DNA of 64,000 bases, from positions 992,001 to 1,056,000 of the forward strand of contig NZ_CP076133.1 of the NCBI RefSeq assembly GCF_018736045.1, read 5' to 3'. The translations under genes were made by a program, and so were the position numbers. This stretch comes from Flammeovirga yaeyamensis. Its GTDB lineage: Bacteria > Bacteroidota > Bacteroidia > Cytophagales > Flammeovirgaceae. The notes beneath the pieces were generated by a model that saw only the letters and a list, made by a program, of their open reading frames with translations, had not been told where the DNA came from and ran no database searches. Shown here one piece after another: positions 9,882 through 17,944 of the stretch (positions are counted from its first letter, which is position 1; the number at the start of each line of letters is the position of its first letter).

Positions 9882-10571
9882 ATGCAAAAAAAATTAATTG
9901 CTGAATTCCTCGGTACATCATGGTTGGTTATCGGAGGATGTGGTTCCGCTGTTTTTGCAGCCGGAGTACCCGATGTAGGCATTGGTTTCCTAGGCGTTTC
10001 TTTAGCATTTGGTTTAACAGTATTGTCTATGGCGTATGCTATTGGACATATATCAGGATGTCATTTGAACCCTGCTGTATCTTTTGGTTTGTGGGCTGGA
10101 GGTCGATTCTCAGCTAAAGAATTGGGGCCTTACATTATCTCACAAGTTTTAGGAGCCTTATTTGGTGCAGGTATCCTTTATGCTATTCTATCAGGTAAAG
10201 GAGATGGAATAGGAAGCTTTGCAGCCAATGGTTATGGAGAACATTCTCCGGAAGGATTTAGTATGATGGCAGGTTTTATTGCAGAGTATGTATTAACCTT
10301 CATGTTTTTGATCATCATTTTAGGAGCCACTCATTCACAAGCCCCTAAATATTTGGCAGGAGTGGCAATAGGTTTAGGTCTAACATTAATACACCTTATC
10401 AGTATTCCTATTACAAATACATCAGTTAACCCCGCAAGATCTACTTCGCAAGCACTGTTTGTTGGAGGATGGGCAGTAAGTCAGCTTTGGTTATTTTGGG
10501 CCGCTCCAATCTTAGGTGCCGTGAGTGCAGGGTTTGTTTATAAATATTTATCCCCTGAGGAAGGAGAATAA
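9882..10571 (+). CDS. aqpZ: Aquaporin Z (water channel)
   Basis: A MIP-family protein of 229 residues with six membrane spans and two half-helix NPA motifs: HLNPAVSFG near residue 62 and SVNPARST near residue 184. The segment [19 protein letters not shown] carries the His/Thr/Arg of the narrow selectivity filter in the same arrangement as E. coli AqpZ, which indicates a water-selective channel rather than a glycerol facilitator. The ATG start gives a short cytoplasmic N-terminus ([12 protein letters not shown]), typical of the family. It appears monocistronic and is followed by its own terminator. Confidence 0.96.
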   Translation: MQKKLIAEFLGTSWLVIGGCGSAVFAAGVPDVGIGFLGVSLAFGLTVLSMAYAIGHISGCHLNPAVSFGLWAGGRFSAKELGPYIISQVLGALFGAGILYAILSGKGDGIGSFAANGYGEHSPEGFSMMAGFIAEYVLTFMFLIIILGATHSQAPKYLAGVAIGLGLTLIHLISIPITNTSVNPARSTSQALFVGGWAVSQLWLFWAAPILGAVSAGFVYKYLSPEEGE

Positions 10572-10592
10572 TTTCTTTCCTTACTACTTTAC

Positions 10593-10636
10593 AAGAGGTT
10601 GTCTCACAATGGATGAGGTCAACCTCTTTCTTTTTT
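10593..10636 (+). terminator. Rho-independent terminator of aqpZ
   Basis: A 9 bp perfect stem (AAGAGGTTG / CAACCTCTT) is followed by a T-rich tract ending near 10636. The same stem arms recur in the hairpin at 11438. Confidence 0.85.
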
Positions 10637-10855
10637 ATAAAAACGATAATGAAGTCTCTATTTTTATAAGACAAATCTTATTTTTCCTTCGGATACTCTA
10701 ATTTTGGAATGAAAGTTGAATTCTTACTGTTACTTTTTAATTGATAAAATCGAAGTGATGTTTCTTTGATGAATTAGCGTTTACGACTGTTTTGATAAAT
10801 TATATAACTGCAAATAATAAGGAAACAAATAAATCTCTTCGGCAAACTTTGTAAG

Positions 10856-11413
10856 ATGAAAAAAATAGTACTGTCATTACTTTTCATAATGGCGATGATT
10901 TCGACCTCTTCAGCTCAAAAGGCTAGAAGGTATTTTTATGCAAATCAACCTACAGGTATTACTTTTGGTGCTGATGTATTAGAAGAAGCACAATTTAAAG
11001 TGAGTGCATATTCTCACTATGTGTATTTTTCTTTCAGTTCTAATTTTAAGAGTACTGATGGAACAACAGAAGGTTATAAATCTGAAGAAGTAGCTTCTGC
11101 TGGTTTACAAAACAAAGGTAGTTTTGGTATTACACAATATAATTTGGGTGCAATGCTTCCTTTAAAAATTGATTATACCTATGGAATTTATATCGCTCCT
11201 CAAGGTGCTTACGCCAGAAAATTTGATATTTACGAAAACACTACAAAAAAATTCAAGGGTCCTGTTAGTAATGAATACGGTGCCGCTGTAGATTTTATGT
11301 ATATCGATAGAACAGGTATAACATTCCAAGCCGGCGTATCAGCATTATATGGTGGAGAGAATGAAACGGTATATCTTTCGGGATTAAACATAGGAGTTGG
11401 ATACTCTTTTTAA
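10856..11413 (+). CDS. Small outer-membrane beta-barrel-like protein, unknown function
   Basis: The protein has 185 residues with a Sec signal (MKKIVLSLLFIMAMISTSSAQ). The mature part has alternating aromatic and polar strands (YSHYVYFSFSSNF, GITFQAGVSALYGG) and ends in VGYSF. This fits a small outer-membrane barrel with a BAM-type C-terminal aromatic residue. No characterised family was recognised. It lies 81 bp upstream of a TonB receptor, with a strong hairpin between them. Confidence 0.8.
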   Translation: MKKIVLSLLFIMAMISTSSAQKARRYFYANQPTGITFGADVLEEAQFKVSAYSHYVYFSFSSNFKSTDGTTEGYKSEEVASAGLQNKGSFGITQYNLGAMLPLKIDYTYGIYIAPQGAYARKFDIYENTTKKFKGPVSNEYGAAVDFMYIDRTGITFQAGVSALYGGENETVYLSGLNIGVGYSF

Positions 11414-11437
11414 ACCCGTAAAAAAAAACGTATCTTT

Positions 11438-11480
11438 AAGAGGTTGATACATCATATAAATGATGTCAACCTCTTTTTTT
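11438..11480 (+). terminator. Strong terminator before the TonB receptor
   Basis: The stem AAGAGGTTGATACATCA-like / TGATGTCAACCTCTT is followed by seven or more T residues. It ends only ~14 bp before the next ATG (11494), so the receptor is either read through or starts from a promoter inside this region. The outer arms are identical to those of the aqpZ terminator. Confidence 0.8.
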
Positions 11481-11493
11481 ACTACTATCCATT

Positions 11494-13977
11494 ATGTTCA
11501 AAGCTTATATAAACCTATTTTTTGCTCTTTTACTATTCCCGGTTTTATCCACCTACGCTCAGAAAGTAACTTTTGTAAATGAAAATGGTGAGGGCATTCG
11601 GGGTGTCTTAATCACTACAGATCAAGGTCAAAACTATTTAACGAATCCTTTAGGTGTAGTACATTTAAATGATAATGCTAACCAATATGTTATTACTCAT
11701 ATTAATTATGATAAACTGATTTTATCAACTACTGAGTTGACTCCTACTGTTGTATTAAAAGAAAAAGTAAATGCCCTAAATGAAGTAGTCATTGGAGCCA
11801 ATAAATGGGAAGAAGAAAAGAAGGAAGTTCCTCAACAAATCGTAGAATTTGATAAAAAATCAATAGAATTAAATCAACCAATGACAAGTGCGGACATACT
11901 CTCTCAATCAGGAGAAATATTCGTTCAGAAAAGTCAGCTAGGTGGTGGTTCTCCTATGATTAGAGGCTTTGCAGCCAACCAAGTTCTCTTAGTAGTGGAT
12001 GGTGTACGTATGAATAACGCAATTTATAGGAATGGTAATCTTCAAAGTATTATCACTATAGATCCCAATACAATAGAGAAAGCAGAAGTGTTATTTGGAC
12101 CAGCTTCAGTAATGTATGGAAGTGATGCCTTGGGAGGAGTCATGGATTTTCATACAATTCAACCTCAATTTTCGGAAAATGACGAGCTTCTATTTTTTGG
12201 AGAAGCTAAATTAAGTGGAAATACAGCTGCAAAAGAAAGAAGTGGTCACCTTCAAATCAATCTATCTAAAAATAAATGGGCCTACTTTGGGGCGGTATCA
12301 AATACTGTGTTTGATGACTTGAGTTCTGGAAAAAATGCACCAACCGATGCTTATACTTTCGGATGGAAAACGTTTACTACTTATCAGAATGATCATCAAG
12401 ATTTTGTTAAGGCCAATTCGGATATTTATTCACAAACTCCATCAGGTTATCAACAATGGAATACGCTTCAAAAGTTGGCATTTCGTCCCAATAAACATCT
12501 CGAAATGATGTATACCTTTTCCTTTTCTAACTCCTCAAACATTCCTAGGTATGATCGTTTGACCGAATTAAATGATGTGATCCAAGAGGATGGAAGCAAA
12601 GTAGGGGTGACAATGGAAGAGATTATTGACATTCAGAATAATCAACTGATCACCTCTTCTGGCTTGACCACACCAAAGTTTGCAGAATGGTATTATGGTC
12701 CACAATTATGGATGATGAATAATTTTCGAATGAAGTGGAAAGAGTTAGATGGAATAGCCAATGGACTATCAATTATTGCGGGACACCAAAAGATTGAGGA
12801 AAGTAGGTACCAGAGAAAATTTGATGATAAAGACAAGTTGAGCGATCAAGTAGGATTAGATCTATTTCATTTAAATATTGATGCAAACAAACAATTAAAC
12901 AACGAATGGGAGATCTTTTATGGTGTAGAAGGAACCATGAACTTTGTAGCTTCTAATGCACATACTACAAACATTGAGACGGGAGAACAAAAGGCCGCAA
13001 TTCCTAGATATGCAGGTGGAGGTAGTGAAATGCATACTTATGCCGCCTATTTTACGACAAAGAAAAGATGGACGGAGCATTTAACAATGACGGCAGGGTT
13101 ACGTTATAGTCAAACCCTCTTAAATGCGGATTATTCAGATGCAGTATCGCAAAGCTTGCAACTACCTTATCAAGATGTATCACAAAATGTAGGTAGTTTA
13201 ACCGGAAGTTTAGGTTTGGCCTATCATTCGAATAATGGATGGCAGTTAAATACGCAAATCTCTAAAGGGTTCAAAGCCCCTAACATAGATGATGTAGCAA
13301 AAGTATACAATCCAGCAAAAGATGATCTTGTTGTTCCCAATTCAAACTTGAAACCCACCGATGTATATTCTGTGGATATAACGATCCAAAAAAGCTATAG
13401 AAATCTCCAATTTGGGATGACCACCTTCTATTCTAGATTACACAATGCAATGGTACGTCAGGAAGGGACTTTCAATGGCAAAGATTCTTTGATAATCGAT
13501 GGAGAGCAATATGCTGTACTCATGCTTCAGAATACGGGAACAGCGGATATTGCTGGGATTAGTTCATTTGTGAAATATCAATTTATGCAATACTTTGAAC
13601 TAGGAGGTAACGTCACTTACACTTATGGAAAAGATCTTCAGAATAACACTTCACTAAGACATGTTCCACCTGTTTTTGGACAAACTAAATTGGCGTTTAA
13701 AAAGAAACGTTGGGTAGCCAATGCCGTGTTTGATTTTAGCGGTGGAATAGCTTTTGAAGATTTGGCTCCTTCAGAACAAGGAAAGCCATATTTATATTCA
13801 AAAAATGGTAGTTTATCTTGGTGGACCCTTGGTGTAAATTCAAGCTATAGAATCAATAACTATTTGCAAGTGATAGGAGGAGTGGATAACCTTTTCGATT
13901 TAAATTATCGAACATATAGTTCAGGAATTAATGCACCGGGGAGGAATTTTAAATTAACGGTGAAGGGGTGGTTCTAA
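11494..13977 (+). CDS. TonB-dependent receptor, haem/siderophore-like
   Basis: The 827-residue protein has a signal peptide (LLLFPVLSTYAQK) and a short carboxypeptidase-regulatory-like domain up to ~residue 95. The plug domain has strong family motifs (SPMIRGFAANQVLLVVDGVR, MNNAIYRNGNLQ, VLFGPASVMYGSDALGGV). A 22-strand-size barrel follows, with the terminal signature GGVDNLFDLNYRTYSSGINAPGRNF. The plug and C-terminal signatures resemble the haemoglobin/haem and siderophore receptor group rather than SusC. The ligand remains unproven, and no haem-uptake partners are nearby. Confidence 0.92.
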   Translation: MFKAYINLFFALLLFPVLSTYAQKVTFVNENGEGIRGVLITTDQGQNYLTNPLGVVHLNDNANQYVITHINYDKLILSTTELTPTVVLKEKVNALNEVVIGANKWEEEKKEVPQQIVEFDKKSIELNQPMTSADILSQSGEIFVQKSQLGGGSPMIRGFAANQVLLVVDGVRMNNAIYRNGNLQSIITIDPNTIEKAEVLFGPASVMYGSDALGGVMDFHTIQPQFSENDELLFFGEAKLSGNTAAKERSGHLQINLSKNKWAYFGAVSNTVFDDLSSGKNAPTDAYTFGWKTFTTYQNDHQDFVKANSDIYSQTPSGYQQWNTLQKLAFRPNKHLEMMYTFSFSNSSNIPRYDRLTELNDVIQEDGSKVGVTMEEIIDIQNNQLITSSGLTTPKFAEWYYGPQLWMMNNFRMKWKELDGIANGLSIIAGHQKIEESRYQRKFDDKDKLSDQVGLDLFHLNIDANKQLNNEWEIFYGVEGTMNFVASNAHTTNIETGEQKAAIPRYAGGGSEMHTYAAYFTTKKRWTEHLTMTAGLRYSQTLLNADYSDAVSQSLQLPYQDVSQNVGSLTGSLGLAYHSNNGWQLNTQISKGFKAPNIDDVAKVYNPAKDDLVVPNSNLKPTDVYSVDITIQKSYRNLQFGMTTFYSRLHNAMVRQEGTFNGKDSLIIDGEQYAVLMLQNTGTADIAGISSFVKYQFMQYFELGGNVTYTYGKDLQNNTSLRHVPPVFGQTKLAFKKKRWVANAVFDFSGGIAFEDLAPSEQGKPYLYSKNGSLSWWTLGVNSSYRINNYLQVIGGVDNLFDLNYRTYSSGINAPGRNFKLTVKGWF

Positions 13978-14029
13978 TCAAATTTTGCTGAACGATTATC
14001 TTATTTAGATTTATTAGGGGTGATATTTT

Positions 14030-14245
14030 ATGTCTACTGATATAAGAGAAAAACAAAATTTATATTCTCTTACAATGAAAGACTTTATTTTACAACGCAC
14101 CCTAAAAAGAGTATTTACTTTTTTATCGATAATGGTTGTATTGAACCTTGTACTACTATATTTAAGCGGTTTTTTCTTGTCTGGTCAGGAAAAGAATCCA
14201 TTGATATTATTGTTCAAAGAAAGTGTGATTTCTTTAACGTATTAA
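14030..14245 (+). CDS. Possible small single-span membrane protein
   Basis: This is an open frame of 71 codons, with a second ATG 15 codons in. It predicts a basic N-terminus and one hydrophobic helix (VFTFLSIMVVLNLVLLYLSGFF), then a short tail. It sits between the TonB receptor and a bidirectional hairpin. I recognise no family, and there is no independent sign that it is translated, so it may be spurious. Confidence 0.4.
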   Translation: MSTDIREKQNLYSLTMKDFILQRTLKRVFTFLSIMVVLNLVLLYLSGFFLSGQEKNPLILLFKESVISLTY

Positions 14246-14249
14246 ACGA

Positions 14250-14282
14250 ATCAGCAAGGACGTTAAATTCGTCCTTGCTGAT
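14250..14282. terminator. Convergent bidirectional hairpin
   Basis: A 13 bp perfect stem (ATCAGCAAGGACG and complement, 7 nt AT loop) is located between convergent genes ending at 14245 and 14288. It probably terminates both. Confidence 0.75.
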
Positions 14283-14287
14283 CTGAT

Positions 14288-15025
14288 CTATTGACAGCCA
14301 CTAGCCGTAGCTGATAAAGCAGTCGACAAATTCTCTGTAAAAGTAATCGAATAATCGAAAGGAGAATCTCCACTACATTCCATTTTTACTCTATCTATTC
14401 TTCTTGGAGAAAACCATGCATTGGCTCCAACAATAATGTTATTTTCAGCATCAAAATCTAATGAGGTGACACTGATGCTGTTGCTATTTCCATTGCTTAA
14501 TTCTCCATGTAAGTAAGTGGCATATTCTACATCACCAGAATTGACATTAATTTTAGCGATGATAGCAATTTTTTTACCTCCACCTTGGCCATAACTTGTT
14601 AGCCATCCATCTTTGGCAAAACGTCTAAAATCGGTAGATTCCTCACCTTGTGTACCTGTACAGCTAAATACTGCGTACAAATTATTCTGGCTATCCCATA
14701 CCAAACCATATCCTTTGCTATCGTCACCACTAGTTTCGTAATCGGTTCTAGACCATGTTAAAATGCCATCGTCGTATCGTGATAGAATTGGATTTTGGTT
14801 ATTGCTACTTACTTGCTGGTAACCGATATAATAACTAATGCTTCCATTTCTAATGGAGGTAATTCCGTGGTCTAATAAGTCTCTTTCGTCCATGACGACA
14901 TCAAAAGTTTTGGCATCTCCGACCTGACTAATAGTTTCTGCTTCGTTAATTGGTGTTTGTAATGATTCTTCCTGACAAGCGATTATACCTATCAAGAGGA
15001 TCATTGTGAAATAAATTCTTCTCAT
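14288..15025 (-). CDS. Lipoprotein with beta-propeller-like segments, unknown function
   Basis: I chose the ATG at 15025 because it gives a normal lipoprotein signal (MRRIYFTMILLIGIIACQEE). An upstream start at 15061 would add an unlikely leader. The 245-residue product contains short repeated strands of the kind seen in SBBP/beta-propeller proteins (YGLVWDSQNNLYAVFSC; VTSLDFDAENNIIVGANAWF). It ends with Cys near the C-terminus. It is probably anchored in the outer membrane or periplasm. No enzyme motif was found, and it stands alone on the minus strand. Confidence 0.78.
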   Translation of the reverse strand: MRRIYFTMILLIGIIACQEESLQTPINEAETISQVGDAKTFDVVMDERDLLDHGITSIRNGSISYYIGYQQVSSNNQNPILSRYDDGILTWSRTDYETSGDDSKGYGLVWDSQNNLYAVFSCTGTQGEESTDFRRFAKDGWLTSYGQGGGKKIAIIAKINVNSGDVEYATYLHGELSNGNSNSISVTSLDFDAENNIIVGANAWFSPRRIDRVKMECSGDSPFDYSITFTENLSTALSATASGCQ

Positions 15026-15344
15026 CGTTGTTTTTTTTACAGTACACACAGTGTAAATCAATTAATATACCAACCCTTATTGAGTTATGTAAGAAAATGA
15101 GTACTATAATTTTTTTATTCGTAACGAATAGAAAGAGAATGCGTAGCGTTACTATTGAGAATTTACTTTTAACTCTTTTTATGCCTTTTTGAACGACAAA
15201 CGCTATATTTGATGTGTCTATTAATAATAGAAACGTCTAATTATCTGTCTGCTGAATATATGTATGGTGTGGTGACATTTTACATCAAGACAGTATTTGA
15301 TGCTCAAAAACTGTAAACTAATTAAACCTCAAATTCTCTCTAAT
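15026..15344. other. Intergenic region with divergent promoters, no gene seen
   Basis: This 319 bp AT-rich stretch lies between divergently transcribed genes. No ORF or RNA structure stands out. It presumably holds both promoters. Confidence 0.4.
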
Positions 15345-17162
15345 ATGAAGAAAATGAAGACTCTATTTATCCTAATAATTGCTTTATTACCCGTTACCCT
15401 AATTGGTCAAACCATCTATGATGCTAAGATCGAAGAGGTGACCGTTTTTACCAATGCCGCCCAAATTAAGAGGGGTACTTCTTTCCAAATGAAAAAGGGA
15501 AGTCATGAATTGGAAATCAAAAATTTATCTCAATACATAAAAGAAGAATCTATTCGAATAGAAGGAAACGATCAGTTGACTATTCTGAATGTTCGTTTTG
15601 AAGAAGATTATATTCAGGTTCAAGATGAAAATGAAAGAAATATAGAACTTAAAGATAAAGTTGAAAAATTAACTGCTCAGCTTGGAGAACTAAAATTGCA
15701 GAAAACTATTGTGCAGGAAGAACTTTCCTTCCTAAAGGAGAATAAAAAGGTGAGTGGTTCAGCAACAAGTTCCACTGATTTTCAACAATATATACAACTT
15801 TATGGTGCACAGTTAAAGAAGTTAAGTAAAGAGAACTATCAGCTTGATAAAGAAATTAATACAGTAAACAAGGAACTTACAGCTGCAAAAAATCAGTTAA
15901 GAGTTTCTGGTAGAAATTTACAGAAACCAAGCGGAAAAATTATTGTCAATTACGAAAGTGATATCGTTAAAACGGTTCCACTTAAGTTGACTTATCAAGT
16001 AAGAAGAGCAAGTTGGTACCCAACTTACGATATTCGCGCTGTTGGTAAAAAAGGACAGGTAAGTATTACTTTTAAAGGGAACATTACACAAACAACAGGG
16101 ATTGATTGGAAAGATACTAAGATCAAACTGTCTACTTCTAAACAGCATATATCAGGTGATATGCCCTCTTTGAATCCTAACTATATTTCATATTATCTAC
16201 CTTCTTCATCAGATGCTTTACAAGGTATTGTGCCCGGCGTGGAAACAACTCCAGCTTTTGAAGAAGAAGTGGCTGCAGACGAACTTGGTGTAGATTTACC
16301 TGCTTATCATAAAAAGAATATTACAATCCGAGGTATAAATTCAACATCATCAAAAAATCAACCTATGTATGTTGTAGATGGTGTTCCGTATAAAAAAAAT
16401 CCAAACATCAACCCTAGCGAAATAGAGTCTATTGATGTATTAAAAGATGCAAGTTCTACTGCGATTTATGGATCTAGAGGGAGCAATGGTGTAATTGTCA
16501 TTACCACAAAAAAAGGCGGATATTCAAGTAAATACAACACCCTTTCAAATAAGAACCTGACCTCTGTAGAGTTTGAGTTATTGGACAAGCAAACGATATT
16601 ATCAAATTTCTCTGAGAAAACCGTGATCTATAAAGAGAATACAATTGATGCTAATTTTGAATACAATAGTATTCCTAAACTATCAAAGCATGTATATCTT
16701 ACAGCACAGTTAACCAATTGGGAAGATCTTCAATTAGCGAATGGTAGAGCCAATATATTTTTGGATAATGCCTTTGTTGGGAAATCCAACTTAAATATCG
16801 ATCAACTGTCGGATACTTTAAAATTATCGATGGGAGTGGACAATTTTATTACCGTTGACAGAACTCGTCTTCCAAAATACAACGAAAAAAATACCTTTGG
16901 ATCGTCACAGAAATTGAGTGAAGCCTACAAAATCACGATTCGTAATACCAAAGATGAAGTAGTGAACTGTCATATATATGATCAGATTCCTATATCTCAA
17001 AATAAAGAAATTCAGGTGGAAATTCTAGAGTTATCTGGTGGTCAACACGATAAAGTTACAGGTGAAGTGAAGTGGAATGTCACCCTTCAACCTAAAGAAA
17101 CAAAAGAATTGATTTTAAGATATAGTGTGAAGTACCCAAAGGGGAAAAAGATAGATTTATAA
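15345..17162 (+). CDS. MuiA-family (DUF4140/DUF4139) protein with inserted TonB-plug-like domain
   Basis: I chose the ATG at 15345 because it gives a signal peptide (MKKMKTLFILIIALLPVTLIGQ). An upstream TTG is unlikely. The N-terminal DUF4140 segment (EVTVFTNAAQIKRGTSFQM) is followed by a coiled coil, then DUF4139 strands (LKLTYQVRRASWYPTYDIRA, GNITQTTGIDWKDTKIKLST). Between DUF4139 halves lies a ~75-residue insert matching the TonB receptor plug signature (PMYVVDGVPYKK, SIDVLKDASSTAIYGSRGSN, GVIVITTKKG). The C-terminus returns to DUF4139 (TGEVKWNVTLQPKETKELIL). The total is 605 residues. It is a surface or periplasmic protein of unknown biochemical role. Confidence 0.9.
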   Translation: MKKMKTLFILIIALLPVTLIGQTIYDAKIEEVTVFTNAAQIKRGTSFQMKKGSHELEIKNLSQYIKEESIRIEGNDQLTILNVRFEEDYIQVQDENERNIELKDKVEKLTAQLGELKLQKTIVQEELSFLKENKKVSGSATSSTDFQQYIQLYGAQLKKLSKENYQLDKEINTVNKELTAAKNQLRVSGRNLQKPSGKIIVNYESDIVKTVPLKLTYQVRRASWYPTYDIRAVGKKGQVSITFKGNITQTTGIDWKDTKIKLSTSKQHISGDMPSLNPNYISYYLPSSSDALQGIVPGVETTPAFEEEVAADELGVDLPAYHKKNITIRGINSTSSKNQPMYVVDGVPYKKNPNINPSEIESIDVLKDASSTAIYGSRGSNGVIVITTKKGGYSSKYNTLSNKNLTSVEFELLDKQTILSNFSEKTVIYKENTIDANFEYNSIPKLSKHVYLTAQLTNWEDLQLANGRANIFLDNAFVGKSNLNIDQLSDTLKLSMGVDNFITVDRTRLPKYNEKNTFGSSQKLSEAYKITIRNTKDEVVNCHIYDQIPISQNKEIQVEILELSGGQHDKVTGEVKWNVTLQPKETKELILRYSVKYPKGKKIDL

Positions 17163-17187
17163 TCAGTGATTTAAAATAAACAAGTAA

Positions 17188-17241
17188 AGGCGAACATCAA
17201 GTACTCTCTAATAACTTGATGCTCGCCTATTTTTATTTTTC
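17188..17241. terminator. Bidirectional terminator between convergent genes
   Basis: A 15 bp stem with one mismatch (AGGCGAACATCAAGT / ACTTGATGCTCGCCT) is followed by T-runs on the plus strand that overlap the stop of the minus-strand gene. Confidence 0.85.
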
Positions 17242-17769
17242 TAGAGCGAACTTCGTTTGGTATTCAAATTCCTTGCTTGGAGTTGCTAATTTATCCTTGC
17301 TTAGAATCATCAAATTAAATTTAGAAGTCACATCTTCTTCCTCAAAAAGGACCCGAGGAATAGAATTAGGAACTCCATCTTTTGGACGCCAAGTACCTTG
17401 ATAACCTCTTTTACTAAAGTGATCTACATTAAACTTAAATTGTGTGACAGCCACATTTGAATCTTCAAGTTCTTCCATAGATTCTACAGTTCCGCTTAAT
17501 GTGATTTTGCTGTATTGGTAGACAGTAAAATAGATCGATTTAAGCCCTTCAGTGTCCTGAAAAACTGTATCCACATTTTCAGTGTGAGAAGTGTAATCAA
17601 ACGTATTGTCTTCATACAAGTGAAGCACAGAAGTGCCATTTACATAATTAGAAATATAAGAAGCCTTTAGATTGTTTGTTGTCGTGATAGGTTCAATTAT
17701 TTCGACAGTTTCTTTGTTACATGATAAAAATACAACAAGAGATAGTAATGCTAATTTAATTTTTTTCAT
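17233..17769 (-). CDS. Hypothetical lipoprotein
   Basis: The protein has 178 residues and starts MKKIKLALLSLVVFLSCNKE, a clear lipoprotein signal with Cys near residue 17. The rest is beta-rich (SVLHLYEDNTFDYTSH, KITLSGTVESMEELE, FSKRGYQGTWRPKDGVPN), in the style of a small lipocalin-like or META-type domain. I do not recognise the family. It converges with the MuiA-family gene and has no partners. Confidence 0.78.
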   Translation of the reverse strand: MKKIKLALLSLVVFLSCNKETVEIIEPITTTNNLKASYISNYVNGTSVLHLYEDNTFDYTSHTENVDTVFQDTEGLKSIYFTVYQYSKITLSGTVESMEELEDSNVAVTQFKFNVDHFSKRGYQGTWRPKDGVPNSIPRVLFEEEDVTSKFNLMILSKDKLATPSKEFEYQTKFALEK

Positions 17770-17944
17770 AGCGTTATTTAAAATAGATGAATAGAGAGTG
17801 TTATTATTTAAAGTTCGAATTGTATGGATACGGCAATAACAAGAGATGGTTGTGTTTAGTGTTATGAGTTTGCAGATGTTTGGAAATGAAATAAATTAAC
17901 TAATTTGTCTTGCAATATTTTTAGATCAACTAACTAAACTAATT

